Source: Candidatus Liptonbacteria bacterium
Lineage (GTDB): Bacteria > Patescibacteriota > Minisyncoccia > UBA6257 > 2-01-FULL-56-20
NCBI GenBank assembly: GCA_016186635.1
Contig: JACPLI010000023.1
Span: 1-33,896 of the forward strand
Direction: 5' to 3'
DNA length: 33,896 nucleotides
Shown here piece after piece: positions 1 to 6,135 of the stretch (its first letter is position 1; every line of letters begins with the position of its first letter). A program made the translations under genes and the position numbers. The notes under the pieces were generated by a model. That model ran no database searches and was not told the DNA's origin. It saw only the letters and a program-made list of their open reading frames with translations.

Positions 1-135
1 GGCAGCACGTCCCGCAGGCACCTCGAGGACGAAGAAGCGGACGAGGCGCAGCACATCCCGATTCCCGAGACGGCTTCCTTTGATGAGTTTGCGGGGCACG
101 AGTTAAGCATAGAAAAGGTCAAACATCTGTACTAG
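1..135 (+). CDS. C-terminal tail of an unidentified protein (partial)
   Basis: An open frame enters from the left edge and ends at TAG (133-135), giving 44 residues that finish in ...IEKVKHLY. The tail is acidic in its first half (HLEDEEADEAQ), with no motif I recognise. It converges on the NUDIX gene, whose stop lies 8 bases further on. The missing upstream part prevents naming a family. Confidence 0.45.
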   Translation, partial: GSTSRRHLEDEEADEAQHIPIPETASFDEFAGHELSIEKVKHLY

Positions 136-143
136 TCCCTTGT

Positions 144-593
144 TTATTTATCCCATCCAAACTCGGAGTACGGAATTTTGTTTGCAAAATTGTGAAGCGC
201 GTGCCGGATATAAGGGATGGTGTTTTCCGGCAATTTGTCTAACGGAAACCAGCTCAAGTCGTCGCACTTATTCGGTTCCATATTCTCGACCTCGCCGCCC
301 ACACGTGATGCAGTGAAAAAGAAATCAATGCGTTCATGGTCGCCGCAGGAACGGTGCATTGTGAGCGCGAGATGCAAATCGTCCGGCGCTATCTGAACTC
401 CCAACTCTTCCAACACTTCCCGCACCAATGCTTCCCGCATCGTTTCCCCTGCCTCGGCATGCCCCGACGGCAAGCCGTAGTTTCCATCCTCATAGCCCGT
501 TTGGAATCTCCGCAAAAGCAAAATCTTCCCGTCTTTTACGAGGATGAGATATACGGAAGGAATCAATTTAAAACGCTCACTACTGTTGCTCAT
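144..593 (-). CDS. NUDIX hydrolase
   Basis: This 149-residue protein carries a canonical Nudix box at about residues 44-66, starting GHAEAGE and ending REVLEELGV, which supplies the metal-binding glutamates. Family members hydrolyse nucleoside diphosphates linked to another moiety, such as damaged nucleotides or nucleotide sugars; the substrate cannot be read from sequence. The length is normal for a single-domain Nudix protein. The ATG at 591-593 overlaps the end of the frameshifted VOC gene by 14 bases, which suggests the two were once translationally coupled. It is one of four Nudix genes in the window. Confidence 0.9.
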   Translation of the reverse strand: MSNSSERFKLIPSVYLILVKDGKILLLRRFQTGYEDGNYGLPSGHAEAGETMREALVREVLEELGVQIAPDDLHLALTMHRSCGDHERIDFFFTASRVGGEVENMEPNKCDDLSWFPLDKLPENTIPYIRHALHNFANKIPYSEFGWDK

Positions 594-980
594 AAAGTTC
601 TATTTGAATCCCATCCGGGTCGCTTAGAAAACAATACCTACTCCCGCTCGCGCCCAATTTCAGTTCGGATATTTTCATTCTACTCTTTAACTCCTCGTAT
701 AAAGAGCCCAAATCCGTAACCGCAAATGCAATATGGCGCAACCCTCTAATTTTGAGACTGAAAGATTGTCTTTCGGCGCGATTCCATCTTCAAACTCCCA
801 AATCTCGAGCCGCGTGTCGCCCAACTTGAGCATCGCGGCTTTTCCCTTCAAATCCTCGCGCACAAACCTTTTCTCCTCCTCAAAACCAAACTCCTTATAA
901 AAACCAATGGAGCGCTCGATGTTTTCGACGCTTATTGCTATGTGATGGAATCCGTGTATCATTTTATTTACTTTCACCAT
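580..980 (-). pseudogene. VOC (glyoxalase/bleomycin-resistance fold) protein, frameshifted
   Basis: The first frame encodes a VOC N-terminal half (HHIAISVENIERSIGFYKEF, then TRLEIWEFEDG) but runs into an early stop at 687. Starting from the same place in the -1 frame, the second half reads RGLRHIAFAVTDLGSLYEEL and ends CFLSDPDGIQIELYEQQ with a stop at 580-582. Together these make one complete VOC protein of about 133 residues, with the expected metal-ligand positions (His near the start, Glu in IELYE). The break maps to an A4 run near 750 and would be repaired by one extra A. It could be a true recent mutation or an assembly or sequencing error; the site is not a classical slippery heptamer. 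Start ATG at 980 or 962. Confidence 0.75.
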
Positions 981-1031
981 TTTGGAGTATTGACATATTT
1001 TACTGGCTTGTTACACTGGAAACGTTAAACC

Positions 1032-1061
1032 TCTCCCCGCTTCGGCGGGGGGATTCTTTTT
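1032..1061. terminator. GC hairpin with T-run between secA and the VOC gene
   Basis: The stem CCCCGC / GCGGGG (1035-1040 with 1045-1050) closes a TTCG tetraloop and extends by weaker pairs to 1032-1053. A T5 run (1057-1061) follows on the plus strand, so the intrinsic-terminator geometry is best in the plus direction. No plus-strand gene ends here, while secA ends 7 bases away on the minus strand. The hairpin may still mark the secA 3' end. Confidence 0.45.
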
Positions 1062-1067
1062 ACCTCC

Positions 1068-3743
1068 TTATTTCCCATGGCAGTGTTTATACTTTTTCGG
1101 TCGTCCGTCTTCGTGTTTCGCTCCGCACGGGCACGGGTCATTTCTTCCAACCTTTTGGTTAGCTATTAGTTTATAGCCATTAGAACTTAGTGACGACTGT
1201 GCGGCACTAGGCTCTACGCGATTAGCGCTTTGCGATTGGCTATTTGCCGCCTTTGCCATCCTGAAAATGTTCAAGAATATCCACGCATTGAAATTCGTCC
1301 AAAAGCCCCGAAAAAGCCGGTGTGCTTCGTGGCGGTATTCGACGAGCGGGTCGCGCTGGCCGTACGCGCGAAGCCCGATGGATTCCATAAGTGCCTCAAG
1401 GTCTTCAAGGTGGTTCATCCAGAGGAGGTCGAGGATGCTTAAAACGCGGGCGGGAGTCTGGGGGTCGTTCACTGCTTCAGCACTTTGCGTTTCGAGTAAT
1501 TCCTTAAGTGATGCGTAATTGGCAACTGATAATTGGTAATTTGGCGATACAAGCCCGGCCTCTTCTAGAGATTTTTTCAAAGCTTCTTTCACGTCGTCCG
1601 GAAATGCCGCGTCCTCGGCAAACCCTTGCGGGAGCAGGACACTGGCATGCACACTCGCTGATTCAAGAATAAAATTGCGCAAGTCGTCTTTATTCACACT
1701 CCCAAGAATTTCCTGCCGCCGCTTATACACCGCCGTGCGCTGTTTGTTCAGCACGTCGTCGTACTCCAAAAGATGCTTCCGCATATCGAAGTTCGCGCCC
1801 TCCACCTTCGCCTGCGCCTGCGCGACGGCTTTGGACACGATTCCCGCCTCAATCGGCTGGTCCTCCGGCACATCGAACCGCGTCATCAAGTTTTTGATCA
1901 TGCCGCCGCCAAAAATCCTCAGAAGGTCGTCTTCGAGCGAAAGGTAGAACCGCGAGGAACCCGGGTCTCCCTGCCGTCCCGAACGCCCGCGGAGCTGGTT
2001 GTCTATCCGGCGCGCTTCATGCCGCTCGGTGCCGATGACGTGCAAGCCGCCTGCTTCTCGAACCCTTCGACTTCGCTCAGGGTCTTGGGGGTTTCCCCCC
2101 AAGATGATGTCCACGCCGCGCCCCGCCATGTTCGTCGCCACCGTCACGGCGCCCGGCTTCCCTGCTTGGGCGATAATCGCGCCCTCGCGCTCGTTGTTCT
2201 TCGCGTTCAAGACCTCGTGCGGAATATACGCCCTGCTCAAGAGTGCATCCAAGAGTTCGTTCTTCGCAATCGAGGTCGTGCCCACCAAAACCGGTTGACC
2301 CTTCTCGTGTGCCGTCTTAATGTCCTGTACCACCGCATTCCAGCGCGCCTCCGCGGTCTTGTAAATGAAATCTGCCTCGTCTTTGCGCACGCACGGCTTG
2401 TTCGGAGGGATACTTACCACCTCGACGCCGTACACCTTATGAAACTCTTCTGCGGAAGTCTGCGCCGTGCCCGTCATTCCCGAGAGTTTTTTATAAAGCC
2501 GGAAATAGTTCTGAATCGAAACTCGCGCGTAGGTCTTTGACTCCTGCTGGACCACCACGCCCTCTTTCGCCTCAATCGCCTGATGGAGTCCCCCGCTGTA
2601 GCGCCTGCCGTGCAAAAGCCGCCCCGTGAATTCGTCCACAAGCACGATTTCCCCGTTTTTCACCACGTAATCCTTGTCGCGGTGAAAGAGCGCCTTCGCC
2701 TTCAAGCTTTCCTCAAGGTAATGCACGAGCCGCAAATTTTTTGGTCCGTAAAGGTCCTGTGCGCCAAGCATTTTTTCCACCTTCTCGATGCCCTCGTTCG
2801 TGATGCTCACCGCCCGGAACTTCTCGTCCACCGTGTAATGCTTCTCCTTCTCCAAATCCCGCACGACGCGCATGAACGTCTTATAAAATTCGCTCGATTC
2901 CGTATCCGGCGCGGCAATGATGAGCGGCGTCCGCGCCTCGTCAATTAAAATACTATCCACCTCGTCAATAATCGCGTATGCATGCCCGCCCCGCGCCGTC
3001 TGCACCTGCTGGGTAAGCCCGTACGCGAGGTTGTCGCGGAGGTAATCGAAACCGAATTCATGGTTCGTGCCGTACGTGATGTCTGCAAGATACGCCTCCC
3101 TCCGCGAGATGGGCTTCAAAAACTCCTGCTGGACCATAAAACTTCCCGTCGTGTCCCGCTCTTTATCCAACAACGCGGATTCTCGCGGATTATCAGCGCG
3201 AATCTGCGCGGATTTTTCATCGGCGTTGATCTGCGTGTAGGAAGGATCGTAGAGATAGGCGGCGTTGGGCACGAGACACGCTACGGAGAGTCCCAGCGCT
3301 CGGTAAATCTGCCCCATCCACACGGCGTCACGCCGCGCAAGGTATTCGTTCACCGTGACGACATGCACGCCTCCGCCAGCTGGCGGACCCGCGAGTGCGT
3401 TCAGATATGCGGGCGCGACCGCCGCGAGCGTCTTTCCTTCCCCTGTCATCATCTCGGCGATGCCTCCCTCGTGAAGCACGATGCCGCCCATAAGCTGGAC
3501 GTCGTAAGGACGCTGGTTTAAGGTGCGCCGCGCCGCCTCCCGCACCAACGCAAATGCCCGAGGGAGAATTTCATCAAGCGAAGTTCCAGATTGTGCCCCT
3601 GCCTCGAGCGCTTGGCTTTCCTTGAGAAGTTCTGCCGCAGAGAGTCTTTCGATTTCGGTTTCGAGCGCGGTAATTGCCGACGCGCGCGCGCGAAGCGAGG
3701 CAAGGCGCCGCCCCGCGAAAATGTTTTTTACGAGTGAAAGCAT
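1068..3743 (-). CDS. secA: Protein translocase ATPase SecA
   Basis: SecA is the ATPase that pushes preproteins through SecYEG. At 891 residues it has the usual length and domains. Walker A is TGEGKT (about residues 100-105) and the Walker B/DEAD-like motif is IIDEVDS (about 258-264), followed by LIDEARTPLII. NBD2 shows TNMAGRGVDIILGGNP and GTERHEARRIDNQLRGRSGR. The protein ends in a SEC-C zinc motif (CPCGAKHEDGRPKKYKHCHGK without the last residue, Cys/Cys/Cys/His). The start is ATG 3741-3743, with a weak Shine-Dalgarno and a possible -10 (TATAGT) just upstream. The gene carries at least five in-frame repeat-derived insertions, listed separately. hpf and an ArsR-like gene lie upstream; hpf next to secA is common in bacteria. 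Confidence 0.97.
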   Translation of the reverse strand: MLSLVKNIFAGRRLASLRARASAITALETEIERLSAAELLKESQALEAGAQSGTSLDEILPRAFALVREAARRTLNQRPYDVQLMGGIVLHEGGIAEMMTGEGKTLAAVAPAYLNALAGPPAGGGVHVVTVNEYLARRDAVWMGQIYRALGLSVACLVPNAAYLYDPSYTQINADEKSAQIRADNPRESALLDKERDTTGSFMVQQEFLKPISRREAYLADITYGTNHEFGFDYLRDNLAYGLTQQVQTARGGHAYAIIDEVDSILIDEARTPLIIAAPDTESSEFYKTFMRVVRDLEKEKHYTVDEKFRAVSITNEGIEKVEKMLGAQDLYGPKNLRLVHYLEESLKAKALFHRDKDYVVKNGEIVLVDEFTGRLLHGRRYSGGLHQAIEAKEGVVVQQESKTYARVSIQNYFRLYKKLSGMTGTAQTSAEEFHKVYGVEVVSIPPNKPCVRKDEADFIYKTAEARWNAVVQDIKTAHEKGQPVLVGTTSIAKNELLDALLSRAYIPHEVLNAKNNEREGAIIAQAGKPGAVTVATNMAGRGVDIILGGNPQDPERSRRVREAGGLHVIGTERHEARRIDNQLRGRSGRQGDPGSSRFYLSLEDDLLRIFGGGMIKNLMTRFDVPEDQPIEAGIVSKAVAQAQAKVEGANFDMRKHLLEYDDVLNKQRTAVYKRRQEILGSVNKDDLRNFILESASVHASVLLPQGFAEDAAFPDDVKEALKKSLEEAGLVSPNYQLSVANYASLKELLETQSAEAVNDPQTPARVLSILDLLWMNHLEDLEALMESIGLRAYGQRDPLVEYRHEAHRLFRGFWTNFNAWIFLNIFRMAKAANSQSQSANRVEPSAAQSSLSSNGYKLIANQKVGRNDPCPCGAKHEDGRPKKYKHCHGK
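1158..1256 (-). repeat. AT-rich word repeat forming the secA C-terminal linker
   Basis: The DNA between the SecA helical domain and the SEC-C zinc motif is made of degenerate words such as GCGATTGGCTATTTGCCGCC and TAGCTATTAGTTTATAGCC. It encodes the low-complexity linker ANSQSQSANRV...SNGYKLIAN. Very similar words occur between genes at 31205-31239 and 32806-32850. Confidence 0.6.
1516..1552 (-). repeat. AT-rich word repeat inside secA (TAATTGG type)
   Basis: The run TAATTGGCAACTGATAATTG, continuing GTAATTTGG, encodes SPNYQLSVANYA in the SecA helical region. It matches the style of the intergenic words in the liv operon (AATTACCAATTATCAATTTT), read here in frame. Confidence 0.55.
2060..2084 (-). 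repeat. In-frame palindromic repeat encoding DPERSRRVRE in secA
   Basis: The sequence AACCCTTCGACTTCGCTCAG (2061-2080) followed by GGT has ACCCT/AGGGT arms. It interrupts the conserved stretch between ILGGNP and GGLHVIGTERHE, adding about 10 residues (QDPERSRRVREA). I recall the same word as a dispersed repeat in many bacterial and metagenomic contigs; that recollection is unverified here. Confidence 0.6.
3171..3242 (-). repeat. In-frame GCGGATT/ATCTGCG repeat in the secA NBD1
   Basis: Alternating words (GCGGATTCTCGCGGATTATC, then GCGCGAATCTGCGCGGATTT) encode TQINADEKSAQIRADNPRES at about residues 170-189, between YLYDPSY and the conserved REAYLADITYGTNHEFGFDY. I am not aware of such residues in well-studied SecA proteins at this place, so it is likely an inserted repeat tolerated in a loop. 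Confidence 0.6.
3372..3387. repeat. Perfect 16-nt palindrome in secA (PPAGG insert)
   Basis: TCCGCCAGCTGGCGGA is perfectly self-complementary. It encodes PPAGG in LNALAGPPAGGGVHVVTVN, where SecA proteins normally have a short LNALTGKGVHVVTVN-like turn. Confidence 0.6.
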
Positions 3744-3790
3744 TTCATTTTAAGAACCCTACCACTATACCTTGATACTCCGTTTTCTTC

Positions 3791-3824
3791 CACACTTACC
3801 CATTCGTGCGAATGGGTAAGTGTG
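3791..3824. repeat. CATTCGTGCGAATG-core palindrome, copy A
   Basis: The two 16-bp arms (CACACTTACCCATTCG, 3791-3806, and its exact complement, 3809-3824) are separated by TG. It lies 35 bases after the ArsR-like stop and about 47 bases before the secA start. Neither side has a T-run, so it is not a standard intrinsic terminator. Further copies are at 4133, 4210, 23264 and 30206. Confidence 0.85.
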
Positions 3825-3859
3825 ATGCAAACAGAAGAACCGCAAAAGAAAAGGGTTGA

Positions 3860-4120
3860 TTACAGAAGAGAAATAATTCGCTGCACTGCTGGGACGTGGG
3901 ACGCAGCAAGACGATAGAACGCCTGCGAACTTCGCTGCTCTCGCTCCACGATATCTCGTCCGTGAAGCACCGCGAGATGCCGAGAAGTTGATTTGAACGA
4001 GAGGTGAATCTCTTGCGCGACATCTCCCACCGAGGATTCCCCCGTGTTCTTGAGATACTTAAGAATCGCGAGCCGCCTCCTATTTGCAAGCGCCTTCAGT
4101 GATTTCTCCATTTCCCTCAT
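3860..4120 (-). CDS. ArsR/SmtB-like winged-helix transcriptional regulator
   Basis: This 86-residue protein is a compact winged helix-turn-helix. It begins MREMEKSLKALANRRRLAIL, the typical ArsR first helix, followed by GDVAQEIHLSFKSTSRHLAVL as the HTH and a wing ending VEREQRSSQAFYRL. There is no CxC metal site, so the inducer is unknown. Palindromes flank it: copy B lies 12 bases upstream of the start and copy A 35 bases downstream of the stop. Binding to B for autoregulation is possible, but the same palindrome also occurs far from this gene. It sits between hpf and secA on the same strand. Confidence 0.85.
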   Translation of the reverse strand: MREMEKSLKALANRRRLAILKYLKNTGESSVGDVAQEIHLSFKSTSRHLAVLHGRDIVEREQRSSQAFYRLAASHVPAVQRIISLL

Positions 4121-4132
4121 AGTGTTATCCTA

Positions 4133-4168
4133 CCACATTCTCTCATTCGTGCGAATGAGAGAATGTGG
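4133..4168. repeat. CATTCGTGCGAATG-core palindrome, copy B
   Basis: Arms of 17 bp (CCACATTCTCTCATTCG and its exact complement) are separated by TG. The core matches copy A, but the outer arm differs on both sides in a compensated way. It lies 12 bases upstream of the ArsR-like start and is the one copy close to a start codon. Confidence 0.85.
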
Positions 4169-4209
4169 GTTCAAACCTAAATAGTACGTGTCTTATATAC
4201 CATGCACTA

Positions 4210-4251
4210 CTTCCTCATTGACCCATTCGCACGAATGGGTCAATGAGGAAG
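4210..4251. repeat. CATTCGTGCGAATG-core palindrome, copy C
   Basis: Arms of 20 bp (CTTCCTCATTGACCCATTCG and its exact complement) are separated by CA, so the core reads CATTCGTGCGAATG on the minus strand. It is 44 bases downstream of the hpf stop. The outer arm again differs from the other copies while complementarity is kept. Confidence 0.85.
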
Positions 4252-4295
4252 GTTCCTAAAGAGAACGCATACCGCGAGAAATGCGCGCTCGCGCA

Positions 4296-4640
4296 TCACT
4301 TCCGCACTCCTTCTTTCCGGGGCTTCTCCACGAACTTCGTCTTATACTTCTTGATTTCGATTTCTAGTGTATGCCGCAAGCGGTCCACCGCGACGCGCAC
4401 GTCTTCGGCGCACTCTTCCGCGCGCACAAGCTCCTTCGGCAAGCGAAGATTCGCCTCGGCGCGGAATATCTCCCCCTTCTTGTGATGCTCCGTCGTTTTT
4501 GCGATTTCCACGCGCAATTCAATGCCGCCTTCCGCATCAAACCGCTTCACGAACTTTTGCAAGGTCCCCAGCTTTTTCTCCACAAACGACTTTAGGGCAG
4601 GAGTCCACTCGAAACCGGTTGCTTTAAGATTGAGGTGCAT
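4296..4640 (-). CDS. hpf: Ribosome hibernation promoting factor, short HPF/RaiA type
   Basis: The 114-residue protein has the HPF/RaiA fold pattern: MHLNLKATGFEWTPALKSFV at the start, then KFVKRFDAEGGIELRVEIAK and HHKKGEIFRAEANLRLPKE, followed by a basic tail (KKYKTKFVEKPRKEGVRK). Family members bind the 30S decoding region and inactivate ribosomes under stress. The C-terminal dimerisation domain of long HPF is absent. The start MHL at 4640 is preceded by a TATAGT -10-like box. Confidence 0.92.
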   Translation of the reverse strand: MHLNLKATGFEWTPALKSFVEKKLGTLQKFVKRFDAEGGIELRVEIAKTTEHHKKGEIFRAEANLRLPKELVRAEECAEDVRVAVDRLRHTLEIEIKKYKTKFVEKPRKEGVRK

Positions 4641-4694
4641 AACTTTATCTTACTATACATCCGAAGCCCCGCCAAAACTTCACCCGTACCCGCC

Positions 4695-5624
4695 TCATAG
4701 TATCTGGACTTCCGGTTCGAGTAATATGCCGAATTTCTTTTTCACTGCACGCTGCACCCGCGCGATGAGCTTTTTCACGTCGGCTGCCCGGGCGTTCCTC
4801 CGGTTCACGATGAAATTCGGGTGCTTCGGGGAAACCTCCGCGCCGCCGACGCGCACACCCTTCATTCCGGCTTCGGAGATAAGGTACGCCGCGGGCACCA
4901 CGGGAAACGGGTCTTTCTTAATCACATGCGCAACGCGAGGGAGAATCCGCCTCGGGACCTCGCGCACATCTACATTCTTGAAGATACTCCCCACGTTTGG
5001 AAACTCGAGCGGATGTCGCGCTTTTCGATAGGAAATTTTCTCTTCGGTGCTCTTTCGGATCGCCGACACATCTCCTCTTCGAAGCTCAAACACCGCTTCG
5101 AGGACAATCTCCTCCCCCATCCTCTTTTTGAAAATGCTCGAGCGGTAACCGAAGCGGCACGCCCTTCGCACGCGTTCGAGTGTTCGAAGTGTTCGAATGT
5201 TTAAGGACTTCACGCGAGCGATGGAATCCTTGATTTCGCCGCCGAACGCCCCCGCGTTCCCGCGAATGGCGCCCCCGACCGTCCCCGGCAATCCCCCCGC
5301 CCATTCAAGTCCCGAGAGACCGCGCCTCGCCGCGAACGCGACAAGGCGGCGCATCGGCACTCCCGCGCCTGCATGAATCCGGGTTCCTTTCGCGGAAAGC
5401 CAAGTGAACGCCGGACGCACCACAAGCCCGTCGAACCCCTTGTCGTGCACGAGAAGATTCGTACCCTCTCCTACGACAAATACTTTGAGCTTCTCCGTAT
5501 ACGCCTTTTGGAGCGCGGCTTTAAGCGCAGCGATATTTTTCGCCTGAAAAAAATAGCGGGCACGGCCGCCTATCTTGTACGCCACATGCCCGGCAAGGGA
5601 AACATTTTTTTGGAAACGAATCAT
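4695..5624 (-). CDS. murB: UDP-N-acetylenolpyruvoylglucosamine reductase MurB
   Basis: MurB reduces enolpyruvyl-UDP-GlcNAc to UDP-MurNAc with NADPH and FAD. FAD-binding motifs are GEGTNLLVHDKGFDG (about 53-67) and GLPGTVGGAIRGNAGAFGGE (111-130). The active-site segment is FGYRSSIFK (158-166). The catalytic serine lies in NVGSIFKN (210-217), and the C-terminal glutamate in LEPEVQIL. At 309 residues it is a normal type II-size MurB. A short word repeat at about 5174-5201 encodes NIRTLRTLERV. The start ATG 5622-5624 follows a structured leader and a 24-codon upstream open frame whose TGA is one base before the ATG. Confidence 0.95.
   Translation of the reverse strand: MIRFQKNVSLAGHVAYKIGGRARYFFQAKNIAALKAALQKAYTEKLKVFVVGEGTNLLVHDKGFDGLVVRPAFTWLSAKGTRIHAGAGVPMRRLVAFAARRGLSGLEWAGGLPGTVGGAIRGNAGAFGGEIKDSIARVKSLNIRTLRTLERVRRACRFGYRSSIFKKRMGEEIVLEAVFELRRGDVSAIRKSTEEKISYRKARHPLEFPNVGSIFKNVDVREVPRRILPRVAHVIKKDPFPVVPAAYLISEAGMKGVRVGGAEVSPKHPNFIVNRRNARAADVKKLIARVQRAVKKKFGILLEPEVQIL
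5174..5201 (-). repeat. Short GTTCGA word repeat inside murB
   Basis: CGTTCGAGTGTTCGAAGTGT followed by TCGAATGTTT is a threefold GTTCGA repeat. It is read in frame as NIRTLRTLERV within the MurB FAD domain. Confidence 0.45.
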
Positions 5625-5635
5625 TTCACCGAAAT

Positions 5636-5698
5636 GGAACGGCCGGTGGTGACCTCCGATATCTGTTTGATATTGAATGAGTGCTCGCCGACCGTTCC
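5636..5698 (-). promoter_or_regulatory. Long hairpin in the murB 5' leader, with short upstream frame
   Basis: Arms 5636-5646 (GGAACGGCCGG) and 5688-5698 (CCGACCGTTCC) pair over 11 bp with one G-U. The loop holds a GGAGG that is too far from the murB ATG to serve as its ribosome site. A 24-codon frame starting ATGGAACGG (5700 downward) runs through the hairpin and stops one base before murB, so it could be a leader peptide. Regulation of murB is an inference only. Confidence 0.4.
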
Positions 5699-5769
5699 AT
5701 GAACATCATACCAAAAACGCCACTATTAATGAAAATCCCGCCCCTCTACGGTCGTCGCTCCACTCCTCC

Positions 5770-5853
5770 TTAGAAACCCACGGTTTCTAACATCCGCTCC
5801 GCGGTTTTCCTCCACGGGAGGAACCTCATACTTTCCTCCCGGCCCCTCTTTCG
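5770..5853 (-). mobile_element. Hairpin element core, copy without tRNA (murB leader)
   Basis: Hairpin 3 (5770-5790) has arms TTAGAAACC/GGTTTCTAA. Hairpin 2 (5815-5841) has arms CGGGAGGAA/TTCCTCCCG. A conserved block reading CGAAAGAGGGGCC on the minus strand ends at 5853. The block from 5813 to 5853 matches the tRNA-Arg copy at 32945-32985 at about 39 of 41 positions. Hairpin 3 differs from the other two copies by paired, compensating changes. It lies in the leader between a strong promoter (5968-5997) and murB. Confidence 0.65.
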
Positions 5854-5867
5854 CCGCAAGGGAACGG

Positions 5868-5960
5868 AAACCAAAAGCCCCCTTGCGGGGGCCTGTGGCC
5901 AAACAGATGGATGGGACATACCTTAGTCGATATCATCGTTAAGGTATACTCACACTCACT
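5868..5960 (-). ncRNA. Candidate small RNA or terminated leader upstream of murB
   Basis: A promoter at 5968-5997 would start RNA near 5960. The RNA can form a hairpin with arms ATACCTTA/TAAGGTAT enclosing CGAT/ATCG. It then forms a GC hairpin (5877-5892, GCCCCC-loop-GGGGGC) followed by TTTTGGTTT, consistent with termination near 5868. The result is a transcript of about 93 nt with no open frame. It does not match any RNA class I can recognise; it could be a stand-alone small RNA or an attenuator for murB. Confidence 0.45.
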
Positions 5961-5967
5961 CGGGAGT

Positions 5968-5997
5968 ATTATAGCAGAACAAGCACTAGAAAGTCAA
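5968..5997 (-). promoter_or_regulatory. Sigma70-type promoter toward the murB leader
   Basis: On the minus strand, TTGACT (5992-5997) and TATAAT (5968-5973) are separated by 18 bases. This is the best consensus promoter in the window. Confidence 0.7.
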
Positions 5998-5998
5998 G

Positions 5999-6135
5999 CG
6001 TAGGAGTAATCGCGCCTGCCTGCCGGCAGGCAGGAATAATGCGAATGTGGGTTCAATAACGCGAATCCACTATCGCGGGTCTATCGAACCATTCGCATTA
6101 TTTGCCGACAATTCGCGATATTAGCGATTACTCCC
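5999..6135. repeat. GGAGTAATCGC / ATTCGCATTATT repeat cluster with 20-nt palindrome
   Basis: The stretch begins with GGAGTAATCGC (6003-6013) and ends with its complement GCGATTACTCC (6124-6134). Between them are ATAATGCGAAT, AACGCGAATCC and ATTCGCATTATT words. The perfect palindrome CCTGCCTGCCGGCAGGCAGG lies at 6015-6034. The last GGAGTAATCGC word also encodes the final residues and stop of the GtrA-like protein. Related copies are at 6727, 22440 and 23048. Confidence 0.65.

Noticed and set aside
740-760. Programmed -1 frameshift in the VOC gene
   Set aside because: The site TCAAAATTA lacks a canonical X XXY YYZ heptamer, and no stimulatory structure was recognised. A mutation or error is simpler.
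1773-2540. 255-residue plus-strand open frame
   Set aside because: It is antisense to conserved SecA motifs, has no family match and reflects high-GC frame bias.
3791-3824. Ordinary rho-independent terminator
   Set aside because: There is no T-run on either side of this or the other core-palindrome copies, although a role at 3' ends remains possible.
5790-5850. RNase P RNA, because the minus strand reads GGAGGAAAGT
   Set aside because: The short match lies inside a simple hairpin. The partner segment (ACAGAA-type) and the overall P4 structure are absent.
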